Below, one piece after another: positions 24,521-31,826 of a stretch of DNA of 64,000 nucleotides. The position numbers were made by a program, and so were the translations under genes. Within the stretch, counting starts at the first letter, position 1. Each line of letters starts with the position of its first letter. The stretch is from CAVSNH01 sp963729275 (GTDB taxonomy: Bacteria; Actinomycetota; Acidimicrobiia; Acidimicrobiales; RAAP-2), in assembly GCA_963729275.1 (NCBI GenBank), contig CAVSNH010000013.1:186001-250000 (forward strand). The letters run 5' to 3'. Under the pieces are notes generated by a model. The model saw only the letters and a list, made by a program, of their open reading frames with translations. It ran no database searches and was not told the origin of the DNA.

Positions 24521-24625
24521 GGCGACATCTTGGTCGCAGAACGCGGCGCTTAGGACGGCGGAGGTCACGATGACTGCGGGATTGTTGGGTATCCCACCGA
24601 ACCGGCAGTCAGGGGGCGGCCCTAC

Positions 24626-24946
24626 TCAGCTCTCGGTCCCGATCGGGGCGATTTCTCTCTGCCACTCGGCCCCCACCTTGCTGCGCCAAGCCATCCATCC
24701 TTCGGGAAGATCAGCGAACTCAGCGACCCATGGGTGATTGTCCACGAAGTGACCGAGGTGCGCGGTTGCTGCGTCGGCCACCTCGAAAGGCCCATCGTCT
24801 ACGAACTGCCAGACGCCGTCGGGCTCATGGTGGATAGCGAGGACGGGACCGCCAGCCACGATCCGCTTAGTCGTGAAGGCGATTTGATCCCTTGCTTCGC
24901 CAAAAGGCCAGTCGCCACCAGCACACATCTCGTTAGCCTGCCTCAT
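24626..24946 (-). CDS. Conserved small protein of unknown function
   Basis: The 106-residue protein contains MCAGGDWPFGEARDQIAFTT and GGPVLAIHHEPDGVWQFVDD, a pattern I have seen in short bacterial proteins of unknown role (x-G-G-x-W-P-F ... W-Q-F). The C-terminus is WMAWRSKVGAEWQRE. No signal or membrane segment is present. ATG 24946 is preceded by a GGGGG ribosome site; an upstream start at 24979 is possible. Confidence 0.6.
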   Translation of the reverse strand: MRQANEMCAGGDWPFGEARDQIAFTTKRIVAGGPVLAIHHEPDGVWQFVDDGPFEVADAATAHLGHFVDNHPWVAEFADLPEGWMAWRSKVGAEWQREIAPIGTES

Positions 24947-25060
24947 CGGGGCCCCCTGCCTGAAACGGCCGTCACCCAATCATCCGGATAGCGGCTCGGT
25001 CGGCCCTGTCCTTCAACTGTCGGTCGCCTACCGTCGATATTCGACCCGCGCTCCCGGCGT

Positions 25061-26407
25061 TCAGGGACGTTGCCGGGAGGAAGAGGACAATGGCGGAAGT
25101 ACCAAGACTCGCAGTGCGGGATCGTGGAACTCGACCTTGAACAGGTCACCCCCTTGAATCACGGCCCTCGCATCGGCGCCGGTGAGGGCCGTGCGAACAA
25201 CAATGAAGGTCGGTCCTGTGGGATGGGAGTCTTTCTTTCGCGCCTGAGCAAGCAGTTGTTGGGTTTCCTTTGTGTCCGAGCCGTACTCATGAGTGAACTC
25301 AATGTTCGATACGGCGTGACCCACAAGACCGAGCGTCACCAGTAGTACGAGGCCGGCGAGGATTGCAAAGCTACCCGGCAGTGCTTCTACGACCATTTCG
25401 CAAGCAGCTCCAAATGCCAGGGCCAAGCCCGGCAGCGCAAAGTCGATGTAGTAGCTCTCCATCGCATGATTCACAAGGCAGATCACCGGGACAGTTGCGA
25501 TCACGAACCAGACGAGTCCTCCAACCAGAATGTATTGGCGGCGAGAGAGTGACCAGGCGAGCACGCCGACCATGAACAACACGAGTCCGGCGATGACGAG
25601 CGACCGGGTCTGCGCCGAGACTCCTGCGACATCACTGGCTTTGAGAGTCAGCGAGAAGAAGTTGTTGACGGCCCGACTGCTCACCTGCTCGTGGTACAGC
25701 CCAGGCGGATCGGATGCTCCCGAACCTGCCCTTAGCGCGAGATACGCGATATCGACAACCCAAAGGGGGAGTGAGCGCCTAAGGGCATCCTTCAACCTTC
25801 CACCCGGCTTCGCCCACCCGATGACTACCACCATGGCAGGCGCCATGATCACGACCTCTCTCGTCAGGAGGCCGAGTGCCAATAGTGCGGCTGCTACGAA
25901 TGCTCGGGAAAGGGTGACGGGTCGATTCAACAGGACAAGAATCGCTCCTAACGCAAAAGAGACAGCGATAGGGCTAGAGGCTGCCGCCGTCCAAGAGATT
26001 GGATACCCAACGGCGGCGTGAAGAAGAACGACAGCTCCAGCAACGAGTGCCCCCCTTCTCAACCCTGCTGCCCGGGCGACACGCCAGGTGAGGAACCCCA
26101 TGAGAAATACGGCTGCCAAGGTGGCCACGTGGAAGGCGAACGAGTGCAGTCCGAAGAAGAGGTGGAGCAATCCAAACCACAGGTAAAGGATCGGCCGATA
26201 AAGCCCATTGTGGGGGTCCCATACCGCAGAGGAATGCCACCACCCTGGTTGCTGGACTGTGTTCAAGTAGGACCAGTCATCGTCGATAAACGGCCGACGA
26301 AGGGCCGTGATCCAGGTGAGGACGAATACCAGTACGACCACGCCAACCGTGATGCCTATGGCGGTTGGAGACGGACGCCCTTGTACACCTTTCTCACTCT
26401 CGGCCAC
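25061..26407 (-). CDS. Polytopic membrane protein, GT-C glycosyltransferase type
   Basis: The 448-residue protein has about ten hydrophobic helices. After the first helix comes RRPFIDDDWSYLNTV, the acidic external loop typical of GT-C (GT39/GT83-like) enzymes, followed by an aromatic-rich loop (WDPHNGLYRPILYLWFG). A soluble C-terminal region of about 70 residues follows the last helix. Such enzymes transfer sugars from polyprenyl-phosphate donors outside the membrane. Donor and acceptor are unknown, and the assignment rests on topology and the acidic loop. Confidence 0.7.
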   Translation of the reverse strand: MAESEKGVQGRPSPTAIGITVGVVVLVFVLTWITALRRPFIDDDWSYLNTVQQPGWWHSSAVWDPHNGLYRPILYLWFGLLHLFFGLHSFAFHVATLAAVFLMGFLTWRVARAAGLRRGALVAGAVVLLHAAVGYPISWTAAASSPIAVSFALGAILVLLNRPVTLSRAFVAAALLALGLLTREVVIMAPAMVVVIGWAKPGGRLKDALRRSLPLWVVDIAYLALRAGSGASDPPGLYHEQVSSRAVNNFFSLTLKASDVAGVSAQTRSLVIAGLVLFMVGVLAWSLSRRQYILVGGLVWFVIATVPVICLVNHAMESYYIDFALPGLALAFGAACEMVVEALPGSFAILAGLVLLVTLGLVGHAVSNIEFTHEYGSDTKETQQLLAQARKKDSHPTGPTFIVVRTALTGADARAVIQGGDLFKVEFHDPALRVLVLPPLSSSSRQRP

Positions 26408-26551
26408 TCAGGTCACCACGCTCCCCGCCAAATGCAATGCCAAGCGAGCCAATTTTCCCACACGCCGAATGTGCCTGATTCGGTAGGGGGCAGGCAATAA
26501 CGGAACCTCTTCCTGCCCTCCCCGCCTCACGTTCCGGGTCCGGTCGCGTAC

Positions 26552-26725
26552 CTACTCCTGCGCCAGAGGCGGCCCGTGGACGATTTGATGGCACAGGTCC
26601 ACGCACTCATTGCAAATGAACACGTCGCCGGGCCCAGCCACCAGCTTGGCCACCTCTGTGTGGGATTTGCCGCAGAAAGAGCAGTGAGGGTCGAGCCGCG
26701 TCGTTCCCCTTCCGGCACGCGTCAA
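26552..26725 (-). CDS. Stand-alone ClpX-type (C4) zinc finger protein
   Basis: A 57-residue frame from a TTG at 26725 reads HCSFCGKSHTEVAKLVAGPG and then VFICNECVDLCHQIV, a near copy of the ClpX N-terminal zinc-binding domain, with Cys15, Cys18, Cys38 and Cys41. It stops 11 residues after this domain, so no AAA+ part is attached. In ClpX this domain dimerises and binds substrates and adaptors. The spacing between cysteine pairs is one residue longer than usual. It could be an active small adaptor or a remnant of a clpX gene. Confidence 0.68.
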   Translation of the reverse strand: MTRAGRGTTRLDPHCSFCGKSHTEVAKLVAGPGDVFICNECVDLCHQIVHGPPLAQE

Positions 26726-26859
26726 ACGCTAACCGTGAGACCCGCTCGGTGCCGCCGCCACCCACATCTCGTCGCCACCCTCTTCGACCTTCCAGCTTTC
26801 AGCACTCAGCGCCCGTCTCGGACGTGCGGCTCGGATTGCGACCCGACAGACTCGTCGCC

Positions 26860-27477
26860 ATGGAGACCGCGGATGTCTGGCGAGAGGTTCCACTCCTGCG
26901 TTGCCAAATCGCAGATCGCATCGAATCGTTGGACGATCGCGCCTGGGAAACCCCATCGTGGTGTGGGGAATGGCGGGTTCGTGACGTACTCGGGCACCTG
27001 GTCTACCTGGCTGAGGCGACCCCAATCTCGGTGGGCCGTGACGTCATCCGAAGCGGCTTCCGACCAGACCGAGCACTGAACCACGCTGCCACACGTCTGG
27101 GTGGTCATCCCGTCCCTGAGTTGGCTGCCCGGCTTCGAGCGGCATCCCACGGTCGGTTCCGTGTCCCCGGCGGCCCACCGGCGGTCGTCCTCGGAGAGGT
27201 TCTCGTACACGGTGCGGATGCTTTGCGCCCCCTTGACCTAGATGTTGAAGCACCGATAGCGGACACTGCCCCGGTGCTCGACGCGTACTGGCGGATCGGA
27301 CGGCTTGCCTTTCATGCCGCACCGCAACAGGGACGTCGATTCACCGGGACGGACCTCGATTGGTCCAGGGGCGAGGGACCAGAGGTCAAGGGCCGGGCCA
27401 TGGACCTGCTCCTCCTGATTGCCAACCGACGCCAGGTGCTTGGACGACTCGAAGGGCCGGGGCTGGCCGGACTCTAG
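26860..27477 (+). CDS. Mycothiol-dependent maleylpyruvate isomerase family protein
   Basis: From ATG 26860 the 205-residue product has the MDMPI/DinB-like layout: DRIESLDDRAWETPSWCGEW, VRDVLGHLVYL, and GEVLVHGADALRPL with the expected metal-binding His residues. Family members use mycothiol, which fits an actinobacterial host. The substrate is unknown. An upstream in-frame extension to 26749 lacks coding character and is ignored. Confidence 0.82.
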   Translation: METADVWREVPLLRCQIADRIESLDDRAWETPSWCGEWRVRDVLGHLVYLAEATPISVGRDVIRSGFRPDRALNHAATRLGGHPVPELAARLRAASHGRFRVPGGPPAVVLGEVLVHGADALRPLDLDVEAPIADTAPVLDAYWRIGRLAFHAAPQQGRRFTGTDLDWSRGEGPEVKGRAMDLLLLIANRRQVLGRLEGPGLAGL

Positions 27478-27512
27478 GCGGCGGCTGCCACTCCGATTCG
27501 GTGTGGCAGCCG

Positions 27513-28004
27513 CTACCGGTTCGCGAACGCGTCGCATCGGCTGAATCGAGTTGGACGTGACGTCATTCGCCTCGAATGTGACAACTTCGCCCGCGCGGCG
27601 CAGCCGACAACCCAAGTCCGCGCCGCGTACAGGTCAGCGACGTTGATCGGCATCACCTTGTTGAACGCGGCAGCGAAGGAAAGGTACTGATCCGCGGCTC
27701 GGTGGGACTCCTCCGGCGAGAGTTCACCCGACATGATTTGGCCATAGACCTTACCCTTCAACCGGTTGAGACGTTCGACTTCGAGGAAGATCGCGCCGAG
27801 GCTCCGGCGGTCATCTGTGAGCAGGCCCTTCTTGATTCGGGGCAGCATCTTCGTGACGGTTGACCTCTCCAGGCCGACCTGCGCTGCTATTCGGGCCTGG
27901 GTGCAGCCGGCCAGGTGCAGCTTCAGAACGCGGCCTTGCAGTGCGTGGTACTCGAAGTCAGCGTGTCCCTTGGGAGCGGGACCTGGGCGCCCTGGACCGG
28001 CCAT
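27513..28004 (-). CDS. Helix-turn-helix protein, possibly terminase-small-subunit-like
   Basis: The 163-residue protein has an HTH at about residues 22-58 (ALQGRVLKLHLAGCTQARIA, then GLERSTVTKMLPRI), as in phage small terminases or sigma-region-4-like proteins. A helical middle (EVERLNRLKGKVYGQIMSGE) follows. The C-terminal about 30 residues are of low complexity and may be a shifted tail. It sits with other short genes near the integrase, so a role in element biology is plausible but unproven. Confidence 0.62.
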   Translation of the reverse strand: MAGPGRPGPAPKGHADFEYHALQGRVLKLHLAGCTQARIAAQVGLERSTVTKMLPRIKKGLLTDDRRSLGAIFLEVERLNRLKGKVYGQIMSGELSPEESHRAADQYLSFAAAFNKVMPINVADLYAARTWVVGCAARAKLSHSRRMTSRPTRFSRCDAFANR

Positions 28005-28046
28005 AGAGCCATTGTGGCGGCAGTCGAGGTGGGTGGGATGGAGTGC

Positions 28047-28298
28047 TCAGCGGCCCCGACGACGAGCCCGGGCTGACTTCAGTGCCAACCGGATGAAGTA
28101 CGCCTTCCGGGCCGCCCGAGCACGCCGCAGTCGTTCCTTCTCTGGGAGTTTCCGGTCGGGGTCGACTTCGTCGAGGAACCGCTGCTCGAACTTGTCGCGC
28201 GCTGCACGCGTGAGTTCCTTCGAGTCGTAGCGGGAGTGCAGGACGTGAGCAGCCATGCGAGCGCGTTGGGACCGTTCTGAGGGGGTGAGTTCGGACAC
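28047..28298 (-). CDS. Small basic protein of unknown function
   Basis: The 83-residue product from GTG 28298 is very rich in Arg/Lys/Glu: ERSQRARMAAHVLHSRYDSK, then a C-terminal RRARAARKAYFIRLALKSAR stretch. It is highly helical and may bind nucleic acid. A TTG at 28391 would add 31 residues. Similar short basic proteins are common beside integrases, but I cannot name a family. Confidence 0.55.
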   Translation of the reverse strand: MSELTPSERSQRARMAAHVLHSRYDSKELTRAARDKFEQRFLDEVDPDRKLPEKERLRRARAARKAYFIRLALKSARARRRGR

Positions 28299-28438
28299 TG
28301 GGGAACAAGCCTCTTTTCGGGTTCTTGTTCCCGTGCCCGTCGGGACTTCAGTTCGGCATGCGCCGGGCGACAACTTCTTGGCCCCTTGCAAGTTGTCTCC
28401 GACACCATACCGGAAGCCAAAGACTTGTCGTGCACGAT

Positions 28439-28861
28439 CTACCCAGATGGCATGGAAGGAAGCGTCATTTTGGGATGGCCAACGACCAGTCCTTCCTCCG
28501 CCGTTTCACGCGCTTTTCGCAAATCGGCCGGCCATGAGCCGTGCTCCCAGCATGAGTATCTCGCCCACTCTCCAGCTTCTTCGAGAAACACGACCGTTGC
28601 TAACCGGTTGGCTGCAGTCCTCGACTCCCCATCGGGCCAGTGGTAAAGAGTGAGCACCCATCCCTTTGTGGTGTCGTGGACGAATGCCAACAGATTCCCG
28701 CAGCCACGGCCGTCCTTCTCCGCTGCGCAACGGACCTCAACCGCGCGAGGACTGTCTGGACCCGCTAGACGACCTGGAAGGTAGGTCAGGTGCCGCTGGG
28801 CCTCGATGGCCTCGGGATCGGACCGCCAAGGGTCGCCGACGAGAGGTCCAAAGTTAGGCAT
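28439..28861 (-). CDS. Conserved small protein of unknown function downstream of the integrase
   Basis: From ATG 28861 the 140-residue product includes VEVRCAAEKDGRGCGNLLAF, WVLTLYHWPDGESRTAANRL and EWARYSCWEHGSWPADL. The cysteine pair around residues 52-60 could bind zinc or form a knuckle (C-x8-C). It starts five bases after the integrase stop, so the two are probably translated from one mRNA. Confidence 0.6.
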   Translation of the reverse strand: MPNFGPLVGDPWRSDPEAIEAQRHLTYLPGRLAGPDSPRAVEVRCAAEKDGRGCGNLLAFVHDTTKGWVLTLYHWPDGESRTAANRLATVVFLEEAGEWARYSCWEHGSWPADLRKARETAEEGLVVGHPKMTLPSMPSG

Positions 28862-28866
28862 CGTGC

Positions 28867-29784
28867 CTACAACCGGTCGCCGGGCGACAACTTCCGGTAC
28901 GCCTCCCGCGCCCGCTCGTCGGCTGCACTGGCTCCATACCGGTTGAGCATCTGTCTCGACCGCCATCCGAAGAGCCTCATGGCATCCCCTTCCGTCCCCC
29001 CTGCGCTGAGCCAACGATGCGCTGCCGTATGACGGAGTTGATGAGGGTGCAGTTCCTCCCTGAAACCGGCGTCCTTGCTCCGACGACGAAGCATCTGAGC
29101 CACCCCAGAATCGGTCAACCGTCCCTTGGAACCGAGCCACAACTGCGGCAACGAGGCATACGGGTGTGCCTTCCGGGCTCGGGAGTACCGCTCTAGGGCC
29201 TGACCTGTCTTGTTTCCGAACGGTACAGAGCGTGGACGGCTGCCCTTCCCCATCACTACTAGCACGGCCATGTCGAAGTCGAGGTCCTCGACGCGAAGGT
29301 TCGTCGCCTCGGCCAGCCGTATGCCACAGTCAATGAAGACACGGAGGAGGGCAGCATCCCGGCGCTGCTCGAACGTTTTCCCCTCAGTCGTTCGCAGGAG
29401 CTTCTTCAAGTCCTCCTCTGACACCACAGGTACCGGAACCTCCGGCACACTGGGCGGGCTCATATTTGCCATGGGCGATGCCGTAATCTCACCGTCGTCT
29501 ACCGCCCAACGGAAGAACTGCCGAAGGTCGCCGTAGCGGACGTGTGCCGTCTTGGGTCGCCACCGACTCAACTGGTCGTGGATGAAGGCTTCGACGTGCT
29601 CACGCGTGAGCTTGTCGATTTGGGTCGGCATCCCTTTCTCTGCAAGGAACTCGCGGAAAATGCGGAGCGTCTCGGTGTAGCTCTTGACCGTCTTGGGTGA
29701 CCGATTGCGAGCCCAGAGACTCAACGCGAATCCACGCTCCAACTCGCCAACATCGTTGATTGCTAGTTGCTCTACGCCTTGCAC
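28867..29784 (-). CDS. Tyrosine recombinase / integrase of the element
   Basis: The C-terminal catalytic domain has the expected residues: Arg in CGIRLAEATNL, Lys in MGKGSRPRSVPF, His-x-x-Arg in HPHQLRHTAAH, and the nucleophilic Tyr in QMLNRYG. The N-terminal SAM-like core-binding domain (SPKTVKSYTETLRIFREFLA) precedes it. I start at GTG 29784, with GGAAGG eight bases upstream, giving 305 residues. A longer frame continues upstream into the tRNA but that part is simply the tRNA sequence read as protein. It lies against tRNA-Val, the likely target. Confidence 0.9.
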   Translation of the reverse strand: MQGVEQLAINDVGELERGFALSLWARNRSPKTVKSYTETLRIFREFLAEKGMPTQIDKLTREHVEAFIHDQLSRWRPKTAHVRYGDLRQFFRWAVDDGEITASPMANMSPPSVPEVPVPVVSEEDLKKLLRTTEGKTFEQRRDAALLRVFIDCGIRLAEATNLRVEDLDFDMAVLVVMGKGSRPRSVPFGNKTGQALERYSRARKAHPYASLPQLWLGSKGRLTDSGVAQMLRRRSKDAGFREELHPHQLRHTAAHRWLSAGGTEGDAMRLFGWRSRQMLNRYGASAADERAREAYRKLSPGDRL

Positions 29785-29843
29785 GAGACGCACCTTCCGA
29801 AGGGGCTCTAAGTGTCCTGAAGTGGACTGCAACAAGTCCGCGA

Positions 29844-29879
29844 AACTTATCTGCTGTGATGAACTTATCTTCTGTCGTG
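29844..29879. repeat. Tandem 18-bp repeat between integrase and tRNA-Val
   Basis: Two adjacent copies beginning AACTTATCT, the second at 29862, agree at 16 of 18 positions (the first reads AACTTATCTGCTGTGATG). Direct repeats of this size next to an integrase gene and its tRNA target are typical of arm-type recombinase sites. They are about 40-75 bp from the tRNA 3' end. Confidence 0.6.
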
Positions 29880-29918
29880 GCAGTGTGCAAGAGGGACAGT
29901 GGTCGTTTTCCCAGCTAG

Positions 29919-29991
29919 TGGGCGCTGCCGGACTCGAACCGACGACCTGCTGGTTGTAAGCCAGCTGCTCTACCAACTGAGCTAAACGCCC
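29919..29991 (-). tRNA. tRNA-Val (anticodon TAC)
   Basis: The reverse strand folds as a full cloverleaf. The acceptor is GGGCGTT paired with AGCGCCC, the D stem is GCTC/GAGC, the anticodon stem is GCTGG/CCAGC around CTTACAA (anticodon TAC), and the T arm is GTCGG-TTCGAGT-CCGGC. Discriminator base A is at 29919. No CCA is encoded. The integrative element is inserted at its 3' end. Confidence 0.97.
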
Positions 29992-30008
29992 GTTCGTCGC
30001 CGGTCACG

Positions 30009-30749
30009 CTACTGCGACAAGGCGGCGGAGAACTCGTCCAGCAGCTCCGGTGTGGCCGCGGCAACCGGCCGACGCCGATCCGCGTGATCGAGCGTGACCA
30101 GCTCCGCACCGTCGCGATCGTCAAGCGATGCGCCCGCCTCTCGGAGGACCAGCATGGCACCGAGATAGTCCCAGCTGCCGAGCCGGGAACTGCCCGTGAC
30201 GGCATACCCGTCGAGCACCCCTTCCGCCACCGCGCAGAGGTCGAGGGCGGCCGCCCCGAGCACGCGGAACTGCGACCACCCGAGATACTGCGGCGGGTAG
30301 CCGGAGAAGGCCACGACGGCCTCCTTCAGCGAACGACACGACGACGGGGTGATGGCGGCGCCGTCCTTTCGGGCGCCGCCATCTCGCACCGCCTCGAATC
30401 GAACGCCGCTCGCCTGATTGACCACCACCGCCGCTCGCGGACCATCGGCGTCGACAGCACAGAGGCTCGTCGCGAACCACGGGATGCCGTGGGCCGCATT
30501 GGTCGAGCCGTCGACCGGATCGAGGACGACCACCACCGGCCGATCGGCGTGCCGCGGTCCGGACTCCTCGGACATCACGCCGAGGTCCGCAGCGTCGAGC
30601 ACGGCAATGGCGGCCGCATCCGCGGCCAGGTCGGACCGATATTGACCTGGGCGCGTCCCGGCCAGCCCCCAGTCGGCCAGCTCGTCCAGGACCCGCGCGA
30701 TGGCGGTGGCTGCGGCGTGCATCGTCGCCAGTAGCTCGTCGTCGTCCAC
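30009..30749 (-). CDS. Inositol-monophosphatase family phosphatase
   Basis: The 246-residue protein has the metal-binding motifs of the family: SEESG (about residues 61-65), DPVDGSTNAAHGIPWF (about 78-93) and SWDYLGAMLVLREAGA near the C-terminus, where the usual W-D-x-A becomes WDYLGA. It could dephosphorylate inositol phosphate, histidinol phosphate or similar. In actinobacteria, IMPases feed mycothiol and phosphatidylinositol synthesis. The precise substrate cannot be read from sequence. Confidence 0.88.
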   Translation of the reverse strand: MDDDELLATMHAAATAIARVLDELADWGLAGTRPGQYRSDLAADAAAIAVLDAADLGVMSEESGPRHADRPVVVVLDPVDGSTNAAHGIPWFATSLCAVDADGPRAAVVVNQASGVRFEAVRDGGARKDGAAITPSSCRSLKEAVVAFSGYPPQYLGWSQFRVLGAAALDLCAVAEGVLDGYAVTGSSRLGSWDYLGAMLVLREAGASLDDRDGAELVTLDHADRRRPVAAATPELLDEFSAALSQ

Positions 30750-30798
30750 CGTCTTCGACGCTACCGGAGGCCATGGGCCCCATTAGGCTGCCTTGTCG

Positions 30799-31356
30799 GT
30801 GGCAGTGATCGACGTGGCCGGATACGTGGCCGACCTGAAGGACCATTCGGTCGACCACGGCTTCCACGTCCACGACGAGCGGCATTTCGTCGAGACCTAC
30901 TCGCTTCGGCAGGTGTGGGAGGTCGAGCTCCATCCCGAGGAAGGCTGCGGCGGACCCCTCGACCTCCACCTTGCCTTGGAGGTGGACCCGAGGACGTTGC
31001 TGTCCTTCGAGGACGCCGTCTTCGGGTTGCCCGAGGACGAGGAGCCGCCCGACGAGTTCCACTTCCCCCTGACCTTCACCTGGGCCCTTCCGCCCCTCCC
31101 CAACGGGCCCGACCTCCTCCGCCTGGCCATCGACCTCGCCGGGGTGGGCGGGATCGAGCTCCCCCTCGAGGTCTCGGCCATCGACTCGTACGCCTCGGCC
31201 ACAGATGCCGCCGAGCGGCGGCTCAGTATCGTGGCCCGGACGCCGGTCTCGCTCACCCGCGTGCTGGCCGGCGAAGAGATGATGTGCGAGGTGTTCGATC
31301 GCTCTCTCGCCGTCTCCCGCTACCTCCTCGATTCCGCCGGCAGCTGGTTGGGGTGA
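30799..31356 (+). CDS. Conserved hypothetical acidic protein
   Basis: The 185-residue protein is acidic, with LEVDPRTLLSFEDAVFGLPE and FPLTFTWALPPLPNGPDLLR as its most distinctive stretches, and no signal or membrane segment. It appears to be a beta-rich domain followed by helices. I do not recognise a family. Start among several GTG/TTG codons is uncertain. Its stop overlaps the GTG of the lipoprotein that follows. Confidence 0.65.
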   Translation: MAVIDVAGYVADLKDHSVDHGFHVHDERHFVETYSLRQVWEVELHPEEGCGGPLDLHLALEVDPRTLLSFEDAVFGLPEDEEPPDEFHFPLTFTWALPPLPNGPDLLRLAIDLAGVGGIELPLEVSAIDSYASATDAAERRLSIVARTPVSLTRVLAGEEMMCEVFDRSLAVSRYLLDSAGSWLG

Positions 31357-31790
31357 CCGTTCACCGGTTGGCTCGGCGTCTCGCCCGTCCGGCCGCCGGG
31401 GTCGCCGCGATCGTCGGCCTCGGTATCGGGCTCTCCGCCTGTGCCAACAGCGGTCAGGACCTTGCTCGTCAAGCCTGCGTCCACGTCCACCGGTCGATCT
31501 CCCTCCTGGCCCAGGCCAAGCATGCCCCCGGCCCGGCTCAGGCCAACACCTTGGAAGCCGATGCCGAGGCCGAACTGCGGACGGCACTTCCCATCGCCGC
31601 CGAAGCCGCCTACGACGACGGTCAGTGGCAGGCCCTCATGACCACGTTGTCCGAGTCGAACCGGATCTCCCCCACCACCTTGATGCCGGCACTGACCCAA
31701 CAGTGTGCGACCACCACCAGCTCGCCCTTCAACCAACCGCCCCCACCGTCGTCCATCCCTCCCCCGGCACCGTTCAACACCAGCAGTTAA
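31353..31790 (+). CDS. Lipoprotein of unknown function
   Basis: GTG 31353 overlaps the preceding stop. The signal (LARPAAGVAAIVGLGIGLSAC) contains a lipobox. The mature part is helical with an ACVHVH segment, two helices and a Pro/Ser-rich tail (PPPPSSIPPPAPF). It is therefore surface-attached. Coupled translation with the acidic hypothetical protein suggests a joint role, which is unknown. Confidence 0.68.
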   Translation: MTVHRLARRLARPAAGVAAIVGLGIGLSACANSGQDLARQACVHVHRSISLLAQAKHAPGPAQANTLEADAEAELRTALPIAAEAAYDDGQWQALMTTLSESNRISPTTLMPALTQQCATTTSSPFNQPPPPSSIPPPAPFNTSS

Positions 31791-31826
31791 CGGAGAACGA
31801 CCAATCAGCGGTCCCCGGCTGTCGGC

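Larger units (their letters stand above)
1..29918. mobile_element. Integrative element inserted at tRNA-Val, left end outside the window
   Basis: The right boundary is the 3' end of tRNA-Val(TAC) at 29919. A tyrosine recombinase gene points away from it and putative arm-type repeats lie between the two. Inside are an excisionase-type HTH gene, a primase/helicase-type ATPase with iteron-like repeats, a serine resolvase, broken genes, many short orphan lipoproteins and a codon use less biased to G/C at third positions than the genes right of 30,000. I found no second copy of the tRNA 3' end by eye, so the far attachment site should lie left of position 1. The interior could be one element or several nested ones. 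Confidence 0.7.

Noticed and set aside
26485..26519. Hairpin GGGCAGG/CCTGCCC as terminator after the ClpX-finger gene
   Set aside because: The stem is only seven base pairs with a long loop and no U tract.
26749..26859. N-terminal extension of the maleylpyruvate isomerase-like protein
   Set aside because: The extra residues are Pro/Arg/Ser-rich, without coding-like third positions, and overlap the start of the opposite-strand zinc-finger gene region.
1..29918. Second copy of the tRNA-Val 3' end marking the left boundary
   Set aside because: Scanning for the T-arm sequence (GGTTCGAGTCCGGC or its complement) in the left 29 kb gave no match by eye; a computed search would be needed to exclude short or imperfect cores.
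29785..29976. N-terminal extension of the integrase frame
   Set aside because: The extension reads the tRNA-Val sequence and the arm repeats as protein.
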